Assembly: GCA_945622055.1 (NCBI GenBank)
Contig: CALZBV010000003.1
Location: forward strand, 1 to 30,392
Source of the DNA: an uncultured Clostridia bacterium
GTDB taxonomy: Bacteria > Bacillota > Clostridia > Lachnospirales > Lachnospiraceae
Direction: 5' to 3'
Length of the DNA stretch: 30,392 nt
Shown piece by piece: positions 7,852 through 16,690 of this stretch; the first letter of the stretch is position 1, and every line of letters starts with the position of its first letter. The translations under genes were made by a program, and so were the position numbers. The notes beneath the pieces were generated by a model. That model was not told where the DNA came from. It saw nothing but the letters and a program-made list of their open reading frames with translations, and searched no databases.

Positions 7852-8571
7852 ATGGAGGAAAATAAGAAAGTTTTTTTTATAAGAAACTGTATCCGGGGGA
7901 TTGCCATTGCAGCTTCTGCTTATGGAATGTATAAGACAATGAACAGCTGGAAGTTTCTTACTTATTTTACGAATCTGTCTAACATTTTTATTGATATCGT
8001 GCTTGCTGTTTTTCTGGTGCAGGACCTTTTCTTACGGAAGGGTGGGAAAAAACGAAAGAACCTGTATTACCGGATTAAATTTCTTGCAACGATTTCTATT
8101 ACCCTGACGTTTTTTGTGTATATGCTGATTCTTGCACCGAACGATAATGATGGATTTTGGATGGCGTACTTTAGAAATGGAGCGGGAAGCTTTTGTGTTC
8201 ATTTCGCTACACCGGTGCTTGCAATCCTTGATTATCTGTTGTTTGATTATGAGTTTGAATCAAAGAGCAGGGATGTATTGTATGGTGTTATTCCACCGCT
8301 TTGTTATCTGGCGTATGTATTCCTTTTGAGTGCGTTCGGAATGCGTTGGGGAAACGGCATGACAGCACCATACAACTTTTTGAACTATGGGGCTTCAGTA
8401 GGCTGGTTTGGATTTGATCTGAGTACAATGAGTGCCGAAACCTTTGGAGTCGGTGTTGTTTACATGATTCTTGTTTTGCTTCTTTTATTTACCGGACTTG
8501 GCTGGGGATTTTTAAAGCTAAAGGATGTAAGAAGAAAAAGAATGTCGAAATGGGAAAAGACAGAGAGGTAA
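7852..8571 (+). CDS. Pr6Pr / AIG1-like integral membrane protein
   Basis: This 239-residue protein has about six hydrophobic segments and resembles the Pr6Pr family, related to eukaryotic AIG1/ADTRP (FAR-17a). Conserved-looking blocks are LTYFTNLSNIFID (about residues 38-50) and VHFATPVLAILDYLLFD (about residues 116-132). In AIG1/ADTRP a membrane Thr and His are the catalytic pair for hydrolysis of fatty-acid esters of hydroxy fatty acids; the Thr in YFTNLSN and the His in VHFATP are in matching positions by eye. That assignment is inference and no function is known for bacterial members. The start has GAAGGAG 5 nt upstream. It ends 2 nt before the cellulase start, so the two genes are very likely co-translated. 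Confidence 0.75.
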   Translation: MEENKKVFFIRNCIRGIAIAASAYGMYKTMNSWKFLTYFTNLSNIFIDIVLAVFLVQDLFLRKGGKKRKNLYYRIKFLATISITLTFFVYMLILAPNDNDGFWMAYFRNGAGSFCVHFATPVLAILDYLLFDYEFESKSRDVLYGVIPPLCYLAYVFLLSAFGMRWGNGMTAPYNFLNYGASVGWFGFDLSTMSAETFGVGVVYMILVLLLLFTGLGWGFLKLKDVRRKRMSKWEKTER

Positions 8572-8573
8572 GT

Positions 8574-10883
8574 ATGAAGAAGAAAACGTGGCTGTTATTT
8601 TTAGTGGTTCTTGTAATTGGAATTTTTATCGGACTTCCGATTGGATTCTTTTGGGGACACCCGGATATAAATTCAGATGCAGACAAGGAACCTGAGGGAA
8701 CGAAGGTTGTGAATGCAGGGGGGAATAAAGTACCGGAGGTGACTGTAACGGAACCGACGAAGGAGCCGGCGGTAACGGATGTGCCGGAAGCAACGAGTGT
8801 ACCGGAGGTAACAAGGGTAGTTGAAGTGACGAAAACACCGGAGGCAACAAAAGTGCCGGAAGCAACGAGTGTACCGGAGGTAACAAGGGTAGTTGAAGTG
8901 ACGAAAACACCGGAGGCAACAAAAGTGCCGGCTGTAACGAAAGCACCGGAGGTAACGAAAACTCCGATGCCGACCGGAGTGCCGGCAGTGACGGGAACAC
9001 CGGGAAAAAACAATACCGGAAGACTTACCGAAACAGGAAGAGGAACGGAAGGAATTGCCGGAACCGGAGCGTACAATTACGGAGAGGCACTTCAGAAGTC
9101 GTTGCTGTTTTATGAATTACAGCGGTCAGGAGAGCTTCCGGAGGAAACCAGATGTAATTGGAGAGGTGATTCTGCGCTTAGTGACGGGAGTGATGTCGGA
9201 CTTGATCTGACCGGAGGCTGGTTTGATGCAGGAGATAACGTGAAGTTTAATCTTCCGATGGCATATAGTGCTGCAATGCTCGGCTGGTCGATTTTAGAGG
9301 ACTACGACAGCTATGTGCAGAGCGGACAGCTTTCTTATGCACTTTCCAACATCAAGTGGGCGAACGACTACTTTATCCGGTGTCATCCGGAAGACGAGGT
9401 ATATTATTATCAGGTAGGAAGCGGTTCTCAGGATCACTCCTATTGGGGAGCAGCGGAGACGGTTTCGTATAAGATGAGCCGGCCTTCGTATTGTGTTACC
9501 AGACAGAACCCGGGTTCTGCCGTTTGCGCGGAAACTGCGGCTTCTCTGGCAATCTGCAGCCTGGTTTACAGGGAGCTTGATCCGGCGTATAGCAGGCTTT
9601 GCCTGTCCCATGCAAAGTCTTTGTATGAGTTTGCACGTTCTACAGCGAGCGACGCAGGATATACTGCCGCAAATGGATTTTACAATTCCTGGAGTGGTTT
9701 TTATGATGAACTTTCCTGGGCGGGGGCATGGTTGTACCGAGTTACCGGTGAAAAGGTTTATTTAAATAATTCTAAAAATGACTATTCGAAAGCAGACCAA
9801 AATTTTAAGTGGGCACACTGCTGGGATGATGTACACATCGGGGCTGCGTTACTGCTGGCAAGAATCACAAACGATTCGAAATATTCTAAAGCTGTAGAAC
9901 AACATCTCGATTGGTGGACGACCGGAACAACGACCGGAGAACGTATCACATATACACCAAAAGGACTCGCCTGGCTTGACAGCTGGGGCTCTCTTCGTTA
10001 TGCTACGACAACGGCGTTTGTTGCGGCTGTATACAGTGAATGGGAGGGTTGTTCGGCGAAAAAGTCAGATACGTATTGGAAGTTTGCAGTCAGTCAGGCG
10101 GGATATGCTCTTGGAGATACCGGGTTTTCCTATGAAATCGGATTTGGTGAACATTATCCGCAGAATCCGCATCATCGTACCGCACAGGGTTCGTATTGTG
10201 ATAACATGAACGAGCCTTCAGTAGCAAGACATACGCTTTACGGGGCTCTGGTCGGAGGACCGGATGCATCTGACGGCTATTCCGATGTTGTTTCGAACTA
10301 CACGAACAATGAGGTTGCCTGTGACTATAATGCGGGCTTTACCGGCCTTCTGGCAAAGCTCTACGGGAAATATCATGGGAAAACGCTGGTTGATTTTGGT
10401 GCGGTTGAAGAAGTATCTGAGCCGGAGCTTTTTGTGTGTGGTGGAATAAACGTAACCGGTCAGGATTTCATGGAGTTTCGTGTGTATGTCTGCAATACTT
10501 CCGCATGGCCGGCGAGAGTTCCGCAAAAGCTGGAGCTTCGTTACTTTATGGATCTTTCTGAGGTATATGCGGAGGGCAGGAGTGTGGATTCGATTACGGT
10601 AACGACCAATTACATGCAGGGTGGCAAGGTAGGAAGCCTGGTATGCTGGAATGAAGAAAAGCACATATATTATCTTCCGGTGGATTTCTCGGATTCATTG
10701 ATTTACCCGGGCGGACAGGATGCGTATAAGCGGGAGATTCAGGTACGTATCCGTAATGCAGAGGGAAGCTGGGATAATTCCAATGACCCGTCTTTTGAGG
10801 GAATGGTTCCGGGTGGCAATGTGCTGTTGAACAGGTTTGCTTTATATGAGGACGGAAAGCTGGTCTTTGGAAAAGAGCCGTAA
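8574..10883 (+). CDS. Membrane-anchored GH9 cellulase with CBM3c (theme B)
   Basis: This endo-beta-1,4-glucanase is probably processive. An N-terminal hydrophobic segment (residues 4-27) with no clear cleavage site probably serves as signal or anchor. A Thr/Pro/Val/Glu-rich linker (about 50-145) follows, then the GH9 catalytic domain (about 160-600) and a CBM3c-like module (about 620-765). Catalytic signs are DAGD (218-221, base), HHRTA (533-537) and NEVACDYNAGFTG with the acid Glu580. GH9 directly joined to CBM3c is the theme-B layout of processive endoglucanases such as Cel9A. There is no dockerin, so it is not cellulosomal. It has 769 residues. Start 8574 has GAGAGG 5 nt upstream; the ATG at 8550 lies inside the previous gene. 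The linker contains an exact 72-bp tandem duplication. It is translationally coupled to the Pr6Pr-like gene. Confidence 0.93.
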   Translation: MKKKTWLLFLVVLVIGIFIGLPIGFFWGHPDINSDADKEPEGTKVVNAGGNKVPEVTVTEPTKEPAVTDVPEATSVPEVTRVVEVTKTPEATKVPEATSVPEVTRVVEVTKTPEATKVPAVTKAPEVTKTPMPTGVPAVTGTPGKNNTGRLTETGRGTEGIAGTGAYNYGEALQKSLLFYELQRSGELPEETRCNWRGDSALSDGSDVGLDLTGGWFDAGDNVKFNLPMAYSAAMLGWSILEDYDSYVQSGQLSYALSNIKWANDYFIRCHPEDEVYYYQVGSGSQDHSYWGAAETVSYKMSRPSYCVTRQNPGSAVCAETAASLAICSLVYRELDPAYSRLCLSHAKSLYEFARSTASDAGYTAANGFYNSWSGFYDELSWAGAWLYRVTGEKVYLNNSKNDYSKADQNFKWAHCWDDVHIGAALLLARITNDSKYSKAVEQHLDWWTTGTTTGERITYTPKGLAWLDSWGSLRYATTTAFVAAVYSEWEGCSAKKSDTYWKFAVSQAGYALGDTGFSYEIGFGEHYPQNPHHRTAQGSYCDNMNEPSVARHTLYGALVGGPDASDGYSDVVSNYTNNEVACDYNAGFTGLLAKLYGKYHGKTLVDFGAVEEVSEPELFVCGGINVTGQDFMEFRVYVCNTSAWPARVPQKLELRYFMDLSEVYAEGRSVDSITVTTNYMQGGKVGSLVCWNEEKHIYYLPVDFSDSLIYPGGQDAYKREIQVRIRNAEGSWDNSNDPSFEGMVPGGNVLLNRFALYEDGKLVFGKEP
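8784..8927 (+). repeat. Perfect 72-bp tandem duplication in the cellulase linker
   Basis: Bases 8784-8855 and 8856-8927 are identical. They encode two copies of a 24-residue Pro/Thr/Val-rich linker unit starting PEATSVPEVTRVVEV. The lack of any third-position difference points to a recent duplication. Looser PEVT/PEAT repeats continue on both sides. Confidence 0.95.
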
Positions 10884-10973
10884 AGCAAAAGGTGCGGGAG
10901 AGCGCATGGAAGAGACAACGAAGAACCCTAAGAGGAGAAAGCACCACGCAGCGACATATCCCGGGTTCCTGAG

Positions 10974-10985
10974 TTCATATATGAA
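10974..10985 (+). promoter_or_regulatory. 12-bp palindrome upstream of the ABC exporter
   Basis: TTCATATATGAA is a perfect palindrome and is followed by a similar ATATGTGAA half. It lies about 27 bp before the -35 of the exporter promoter and could be an operator; AT-rich palindromes also arise by chance. Confidence 0.3.
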
Positions 10986-11011
10986 AAATATGTGAATTTG
11001 AAATCTAACTC

Positions 11012-11040
11012 TATACATTTGGAAAGATTTGTTGTATACT
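11012..11040 (+). promoter_or_regulatory. Putative promoter of the ABC exporter operon
   Basis: TATACA (11012-11017), a 17-nt spacer and TATACT (11035-11040). The predicted start of transcription falls inside the left arm of the next hairpin. Confidence 0.5.
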
Positions 11041-11078
11041 AAGGAAGCACTGAGTGTATCAGAGCTTCCTTTTAATTT
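11041..11078 (+). terminator. Terminator hairpin of the cellulase unit
   Basis: AAGGAAGC (11041-11048) pairs perfectly with GCTTCCTT (11064-11071), and an inner CTGA/TCAG stem extends it after an A-A mismatch. TTTTAATTT follows. It can stop transcripts coming from GH9. A transcript begun at the adjacent promoter would lack most of the left arm. Confidence 0.65.
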
Positions 11079-11111
11079 GGGGAAAATGAAAAGAAAGAAG
11101 GAGCAAGAGGA

Positions 11112-12863
11112 ATGAAGAAACTGTTTAAATTTCTGAAACCGTACTGGTTCCTTGCTTTAGTTTCGCCACTTATGATGGCGGGCGAGGTTTTGGGTGATTT
11201 ATTACAGCCAAAGCTGATGGCAAAGATTGTGGATCACGGGATAGAGTCCGGAGATATGGGTTACGTGATTCGAACCGGTATTTTGATGCTGGTCATTGTT
11301 ATGATCGGTGGTTTTTTTGGAGTGTTTTGTGCTTACACGGCGGCAAGAGCAGCACAGGGCTTTGGTAATGACCTTCGTGTATACAGCTACAGGAAGGTTA
11401 TGGCGTTGTCCATTGAGCAGACGGATAAGTTTACCACAGGTTCGTTGGTAACCCGTATGACAAATGACATTTCCATGGTTGTTGAATTTGTGGAAATGCT
11501 GCTGCGTATGTGTGTACGTGCGCCGATTATGTTTATCGGTGGTGTTATGATGATGCTGACACTGGACTTAAGCTTTGGCTTTGTAGTGCTTTGTGCGCTT
11601 CCGATTCTGGTAGCGTCCATTACCGCGATTTTAATGAAGACGACTCCGCTTTTTAGCGTATTACAAAAGAAGCTGGACAAGGTAAATTCCGTAGTTCAGG
11701 AGAATGTATCCGGTGCACGTGTGGTAAAGGCATATGGTCAGGAGGAGTATGAATGTCAGCGCTTTTATGGTGTAAATGATGAGCTTCGTTCTACGAATTA
11801 CCGCGTTCTTAAGATGATGGCACTTTTTAGTCCGCTTCTTACGATTGTAATGAATGTTGCAGTAATCGCGATTATTTACATCGGTGGTTACCAGGTAAAA
11901 ATTGAAAATGCAGGTATGACAACCGGTGCCGTAATGGCGGCGATTACATACGTTACGCAGATATTAATGTCCGTAATGATGATTTCCGGTATGTTTCAGA
12001 TGATTTCCAGATCTCTGGCTTCTGCAGGCCGAATCAATGAAGTACTGGATTCCGAACCGGTAATTATCGGAGGAACAAAGACAGACGGGGTATCCGATTG
12101 TGCAGTTGAGTTTCGTGACGTTGCCTTTCGTTATCCGGGAACGACCGGAGAGCCGGTTCTTCACGGAATTAATCTGAAAATCAAAAAGGGAGAGACGGTT
12201 GCTGTTATTGGTGCAACCGGTTCGGGAAAGACTTCCTTTGTAAATCTGATTCCGCGCTTTTACGATGCCGTGGAAGGAAGTGTACTGGTGGATGGTGTCG
12301 ACGTAAAGGAATATGAACTGTCGGCACTTCGCAATAAAATCGGATTTGTCATGCAAAAGAGTGAGTTATTTACTGATACGGTAGAGAATAATATCCGTTG
12401 GGGAAAGAACGAAGCAACCGAAGAGGAAATCATAGAAGCGGCACAGACGGCCCAGGCGGCTGAGTTTGTGGAAGGCTTCACGGAGGGCTATCAGACAATG
12501 ATAGCGGAAAAGGGCGCTTCTCTTTCGGGAGGACAAAAGCAGCGTCTGTCCATAGCAAGAGCTCTGCTACGAAAGCCGGAGATATTGATTTTGGACGATT
12601 CCACCTCTGCCCTTGACCTTGTGACCGAGGGAAAGCTTCAGAGAGCTTTAAAGGAAAAGTTTGCATCTACAACGGTCATTATGATTGCACAGCGTATTGC
12701 CAGTGTAAAGCAGGCAGACCGCATTGCCGTCATCGAGGACGGAACAATCCGTCATTTTGCGCCGCATGAGGAACTCTTAAAGAGCAGTGAGGTATATCGT
12801 GCTATTTTTGATTCCCAGATGAAGTCCGGGGCATATGCGGAAGGAGGTGCAGCTTATGAGTAA
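11112..12863 (+). CDS. ABC exporter half-transporter with degenerate ATP site
   Basis: This is a six-helix membrane domain (about residues 1-320) followed by an ATPase domain, one half of a heterodimeric drug- or lipid-type exporter (BmrCD/TM287-288 class). Walker A is GATGSGKTS (367-375) and the signature is LSGGQKQR (471-478). Walker B ends in DD (495-496), so the catalytic Glu is Asp496, and the switch His is Gln527 (IAQRIAS). This half therefore carries the non-hydrolysing ATP site, while its intact LSGGQ completes the active site of the partner. It has 583 residues. The start has AAGGAG 8 nt upstream. The partner gene overlaps its end by 8 nt. Substrate unknown. Confidence 0.93.
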   Translation: MKKLFKFLKPYWFLALVSPLMMAGEVLGDLLQPKLMAKIVDHGIESGDMGYVIRTGILMLVIVMIGGFFGVFCAYTAARAAQGFGNDLRVYSYRKVMALSIEQTDKFTTGSLVTRMTNDISMVVEFVEMLLRMCVRAPIMFIGGVMMMLTLDLSFGFVVLCALPILVASITAILMKTTPLFSVLQKKLDKVNSVVQENVSGARVVKAYGQEEYECQRFYGVNDELRSTNYRVLKMMALFSPLLTIVMNVAVIAIIYIGGYQVKIENAGMTTGAVMAAITYVTQILMSVMMISGMFQMISRSLASAGRINEVLDSEPVIIGGTKTDGVSDCAVEFRDVAFRYPGTTGEPVLHGINLKIKKGETVAVIGATGSGKTSFVNLIPRFYDAVEGSVLVDGVDVKEYELSALRNKIGFVMQKSELFTDTVENNIRWGKNEATEEEIIEAAQTAQAAEFVEGFTEGYQTMIAEKGASLSGGQKQRLSIARALLRKPEILILDDSTSALDLVTEGKLQRALKEKFASTTVIMIAQRIASVKQADRIAVIEDGTIRHFAPHEELLKSSEVYRAIFDSQMKSGAYAEGGAAYE

Positions 12864-14784
12864 TCCGGGAAAGGAAAAGAATACCCAGGGAAATAAGCCG
12901 TTTGCGCCTGCCGGTGGCGGTCAGCCGCAGATGATGGGGGGGCCGGGAAGACCGGGTGGACCGGGAAGACCGGGCGGTGGTCCGGGTGGTCCTATGGGAG
13001 CACGCCTGAATAAAGAAAAACCGAAGAATATGGGAAAGACCATATGGCGCCTGATTCAATACATAGGAAAAAGCAAGTATGCGGTACTTGGCTTGCTGTT
13101 AATTATTTCTACGGTAACGGTTGCAGATTTGTTTGGTCCGACCCTGCAGGGAAAAGCGATTGACACATTTCGGATGGTCGACGATAAGCTGACGGTGGAT
13201 TTTGACACGATGAAGCAGGTTCTGGTCATCATGTTTGTGCTGTATATGGTGAATGCAGTACTCAACTATATTCAGGGAATACTTGCTGCAAAGATTTCCC
13301 AGACAACGGTATTTACGATGCGAAATGACCTGTTCCGCAAAATCAGCAGACTTTCCATTTCAAATACCGATAACCGCAGACATGGTGATTTGATGTCCCG
13401 TATGACGAATGATGTTGAGAACGTGTCCAATGCAATTTCCCAGTCAATTGCCTCGTTGTTTTCTTCTGTCATTACATTTATCGGTGCATTGTATTTTATG
13501 CTTCGTACGAACGTGGTGGTTACCTTGGTTGCGTTTCTAACGGTTCCGCTTACACTTTTGGTATCTGCAGAGCTTGCAAAGCTGATGCGTCGTTATTTTG
13601 TACGTCAGCAGATGCTTTTAGGCCAGCTGAATGGTGAAGTGGAGGAAATGGTAATCGGTTACAAAACCGTAGTAGCCTATGGAAAAGAAGGAGAGACGGT
13701 AGACCGCTTTGCGAAGGTCAGTGAGGAACTGCGTAAAAACAGTATCCGTTCCAGAGTGTTTGGCTCTATTATGGGACCTTGCATGAATTTCATCGGAAAT
13801 TTGCAGTATGTGCTTGTGGTTGCAACCGGCATTTACTTCCACATTAAGAATCCGGCGAAATTTACGGTAGGATACATCCAGTCCATGCTTCAATATTCAA
13901 AAAAGTTTAATCAGCCGATTAACATGATTGCCAACCAGTATGCTTCGATTATGACGGCACTTGCCGGTGCGGAACGTATCTTTGATATTATGGACACACC
14001 GGATGAGATTGACGAAGGAAAGAATCCGATGCGCGTGGAAGAGATTCGCGGTGATGTGACCTTTGAAGGTATTGAATTTGGATATGTTCCGGGAGAGCCG
14101 GTGTTAAAGGGACTGGATTTGAACGTTAAGGCAGGACAGAAAATTGCGATTGTCGGCGCAACCGGTTCCGGTAAAACAACGATTGTAAATCTTTTGACCC
14201 GTTTTTATGAGTTGGACGGAGGAAGGATTCTGGTCGACGGAGTAGACATTACGGAGCTTCCGAAGAAGACACTGCGTGAAGCAATTGCTATTGTTTTGCA
14301 GGATACGGTACTGTTTGCGGATACGATTAAAGCAAACATCCAGTACGGTAAATCCGAAGCGACGGACGAAGAGATTGCGTTTGCTGCAAAGACGGCAGAG
14401 GCAGATGTCTTTATCAATCGTCTTCCGAAGGGCTATCAGACGGTGCTTTCGGAGGGCGGAAGCAACCTTTCCCAGGGGCAGCGGCAGCTCCTTGCGATTG
14501 CACGTGCAGTTATCGCAAACCCTCGTATTTTGATTCTGGATGAGGCGACCTCGAATGTCGATACCCGTACGGAAATGGAAATCCAGCAGGCTATGGTTGC
14601 TCTTATGAAAAACAGAACGAGTCTGATTATTGCACATCGTCTTTCTACCATTCGTGATGCGGATAAGATTGTTGTACTAAAGAATGGTGTCATCGTGGAG
14701 GAAGGAAACCATGATGAGCTGCTGGCAAGAAAGGGCGAATACGAGAAGCTTTATCAGAATCAGTTTGCGGGAATTGCTACCTGA
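12856..14784 (+). CDS. ABC exporter half-transporter with canonical ATP site and Gly/Pro-rich head
   Basis: This is the partner of the preceding gene. Residues 1-55 form a Gly/Pro-rich head with repeated GGPGRP units, then a six-helix membrane domain and an ATPase domain follow. Walker A is GATGSGKTT (434-442), Walker B ends in DE (562-563) and the switch is His594 (IAHRLSTI), all catalytic. The signature is LSQGQ (538-542) instead of LSGGQ, which falls in the degenerate site formed with the other half. The two sequences thus complement each other exactly as expected for an asymmetric heterodimer. It has 642 residues. ATG 12856 follows a strong AAGGAGGTG and overlaps the upstream stop by 8 nt; the frame's earlier start codon was rejected. 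Confidence 0.93.
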   Translation: MSNPGKEKNTQGNKPFAPAGGGQPQMMGGPGRPGGPGRPGGGPGGPMGARLNKEKPKNMGKTIWRLIQYIGKSKYAVLGLLLIISTVTVADLFGPTLQGKAIDTFRMVDDKLTVDFDTMKQVLVIMFVLYMVNAVLNYIQGILAAKISQTTVFTMRNDLFRKISRLSISNTDNRRHGDLMSRMTNDVENVSNAISQSIASLFSSVITFIGALYFMLRTNVVVTLVAFLTVPLTLLVSAELAKLMRRYFVRQQMLLGQLNGEVEEMVIGYKTVVAYGKEGETVDRFAKVSEELRKNSIRSRVFGSIMGPCMNFIGNLQYVLVVATGIYFHIKNPAKFTVGYIQSMLQYSKKFNQPINMIANQYASIMTALAGAERIFDIMDTPDEIDEGKNPMRVEEIRGDVTFEGIEFGYVPGEPVLKGLDLNVKAGQKIAIVGATGSGKTTIVNLLTRFYELDGGRILVDGVDITELPKKTLREAIAIVLQDTVLFADTIKANIQYGKSEATDEEIAFAAKTAEADVFINRLPKGYQTVLSEGGSNLSQGQRQLLAIARAVIANPRILILDEATSNVDTRTEMEIQQAMVALMKNRTSLIIAHRLSTIRDADKIVVLKNGVIVEEGNHDELLARKGEYEKLYQNQFAGIAT

Positions 14785-14798
14785 TGAGGGAGAACCGG

Positions 14799-15443
14799 AT
14801 GAAAAAGAAAGAGATAATTTTACAGCTTTGTTTGGCTGTGGTGCTTACCTTAAGCATCATCGGGATAGCAGTGGTTGGAACGCTTGCGTTCCGGCCGCTC
14901 TATTACCATGATATAAAAGCACTTGATATTCCCGGATATTCCGGATATTCCGAGGCAGAAATCAGGCAAAACTACGATGCCCTGATTGACTATAACATGC
15001 CGTTTAAGGACGGGGTACTTACGTTTCCGACGCTTGCAATGTCTGAGTCCGGCCGTATTCATTTCGCGGAAGTAAAGCAAATCTTTGATTTGTTTAAGTA
15101 TTTCGCGTTGTTTGGCAGTCTGATTTCCGTAGTTGGAATCGCGTGGTTTGTTAAAAAAAAGGAGTACCGTTTTTTGAAGTATACGGTGGTTGTAACCATT
15201 TCCCTGCCGGTGGTGCTTGGAATTTTGGTTGCGATTTGCTGGGATAAGGTGTTTGTCTGGTTCCATAAGATTTTCTTTCGAAATGACTTCTGGATTTTTG
15301 ACTGGACGACAGACCCGGTCATTTTGATTCTGCCGGATGAGTTTTTTATGCACTGTGCAATTCTGATTTTTGCCGGTGTGATGTTCGGGGCGTTTGTTTG
15401 CCTGGGAAGCTATCTGCTTATAAAAAGACGTAAAACGAAGTAA
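14799..15443 (+). CDS. DUF1461 / TIGR01906-type integral membrane protein
   Basis: This protein of about 214 residues has roughly four hydrophobic segments: the first at residues 5-30, a large extracytoplasmic loop with FPTLAMSESGRIHFAEVK, then segments near 96-110, 120-140 and 185-205. The loop and the late motif TDPVILILPDEFF match my memory of the TIGR01906/DUF1461 family, whose function is unknown. The start is ambiguous. ATG 14784 overlaps the exporter stop (TGATG), but ATG 14799 has GAGGGAG about 6 nt upstream and gives a typical Lys-rich signal start, so it is preferred. It is the last gene of the exporter operon and may serve it, but that is only position. Confidence 0.75.
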   Translation: MKKKEIILQLCLAVVLTLSIIGIAVVGTLAFRPLYYHDIKALDIPGYSGYSEAEIRQNYDALIDYNMPFKDGVLTFPTLAMSESGRIHFAEVKQIFDLFKYFALFGSLISVVGIAWFVKKKEYRFLKYTVVVTISLPVVLGILVAICWDKVFVWFHKIFFRNDFWIFDWTTDPVILILPDEFFMHCAILIFAGVMFGAFVCLGSYLLIKRRKTK

Positions 15444-15446
15444 AAA

Positions 15447-15487
15447 AGACCGAATGGGACAATCGTATAGTCTCATTCGGTTTTTTG
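15447..15487 (+). terminator. Two-way terminator between convergent genes
   Basis: A 12-bp stem with one wobble (15449-15460 with 15470-15481) has six T residues on the right and a run of A residues on the left. It can therefore end the exporter operon on the plus strand and the unknown gene on the minus strand. Confidence 0.85.
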
Positions 15488-15596
15488 ATTCATAAGAAGG
15501 TGCGTCCTGCCCGGTAAAAACGCTTTGCCAGAGAATGCGCACTTGTGCAAATGCAGTGAAGCGATTGCAGGTAATGTGTAAGCTGCAGGGCTATGG

Positions 15597-16484
15597 TTAT
15601 GGCTTTAATATGCTTTTGGAAAGTATCCTCCGGTCACACTCCTCTAATACGTCCGGGTCTGCAGCAATGATATAGAAGTAAAGCGAGACCTGTTTTTCTT
15701 TCAAATAGGTACCATAGAGACGTCCGTACATGGAAACCGGAGCAAGGGGGGCTTCACAGGGAAACAGGGGATATCCATACTGTAAATACGAAGGCGTAAA
15801 CCCGTTTTGAACATGTGAGGAGCCATTTACCGTAACATGGGCATCAATGCGTGTAAATCCATCTAAACCTGCATAATTCTGTGGCCCTGACAGGTTAGTT
15901 ACCTGCCAGGAAAAAACAGCATTTTCACGGTTGACGCCGAATTCAGACAGCACGAGGCGGAAAAAGTCATACTCAGGAATTTGAACTGCCTCGTTCGGGT
16001 TTGGAAGGAACTGTCCGGAGTCTGTTTCCGTAAAACCAAACGGGCGTCCGGAAGTATCTTTGATGAGATATGCACCGTAGAAGCTGTTATAGTAAGGGGA
16101 ATTCGTGTCATAAAGGTGGCTACAGCCCCGGAATGCCGAGAACGCGGGAAAATTATAAAGAATTGTCAGGGAAAGCTCCGGATTTCCCGTATATCGTTTG
16201 AAATCCCAATCTGCACAGTAGGTCATAACAAACGGGTACCAGTCGGACTTGACTGTTTTCAGACCACCCGGGATGTGAAGCCGGATTTCTTCTGTGGCAA
16301 GCAGGCTCTCCTTCTCATTCATATGGCTGTAAACACCCATAACGCAAAGGCTGGTCAGATAGGGAAAGAGCGGGGAGACGAGAAAGAAAAGAAAAAGGGT
16401 ACAATAAGAAAGCACCTTGCAGCGATAGGCTCTGGCAAGGCAGGTCCGTGGTTTCTTTTTTGCAAATACGGTAAAAGGCTTCAT
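15597..16484 (-). CDS. Unknown membrane-anchored protein
   Basis: I do not recognise this 295-residue protein. It has a basic N-terminus, one hydrophobic segment (about residues 25-48) and a large domain of about 240 residues predicted outside the cell, rich in Tyr, Phe and Ser. That domain contains Cys residues in MTYCADWDF, FRGCSHLYD and LFPCEAP that could form a disulphide. The N-terminal orientation fits a type II anchored protein. ATG at 16484 (minus strand) has an AGGGA ribosome site 6-7 nt upstream; a TTG eight codons earlier was rejected. The gene faces the exporter operon and shares its two-way terminator, and it diverges from comEA. Its lone, opposite orientation suggests a separate function. 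Confidence 0.75.
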   Translation of the reverse strand: MKPFTVFAKKKPRTCLARAYRCKVLSYCTLFLFFLVSPLFPYLTSLCVMGVYSHMNEKESLLATEEIRLHIPGGLKTVKSDWYPFVMTYCADWDFKRYTGNPELSLTILYNFPAFSAFRGCSHLYDTNSPYYNSFYGAYLIKDTSGRPFGFTETDSGQFLPNPNEAVQIPEYDFFRLVLSEFGVNRENAVFSWQVTNLSGPQNYAGLDGFTRIDAHVTVNGSSHVQNGFTPSYLQYGYPLFPCEAPLAPVSMYGRLYGTYLKEKQVSLYFYIIAADPDVLEECDRRILSKSILKP

Positions 16485-16614
16485 AAATTCCCTCGCATAT
16501 TCAATCAATCGTTGCTACTATGATGACATAAACGGTGGGAAAAAACAAGGTAATTGCGAAAAGAAAATAAAAATATGGTAAGGATTAAGAAGAGAGGAAA
16601 AACTTGGGAAGCAC

Positions 16615-16643
16615 TTGTATTTTTGTCTGTTATCCGCTAAAAT
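16615..16643 (+). promoter_or_regulatory. Promoter of the comEA-comEC operon
   Basis: TTGTAT (16615-16620), a 17-nt spacer and TAAAAT (16638-16643), 48 nt before the comEA start. No other good promoter was seen until the end of comEC. Confidence 0.6.
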
Positions 16644-16690
16644 AAAATATGAGAGAACATGAGTCGCTGCTTTTTTGAAAGGAGCGAACA

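Noticed and set aside
8489..9076. Minus-strand repeat-rich ORF opposite the cellulase linker
   Set aside because: It is the mirror of the Pro/Thr repeat linker; the plus strand has a clear GH9 gene with a ribosome site.
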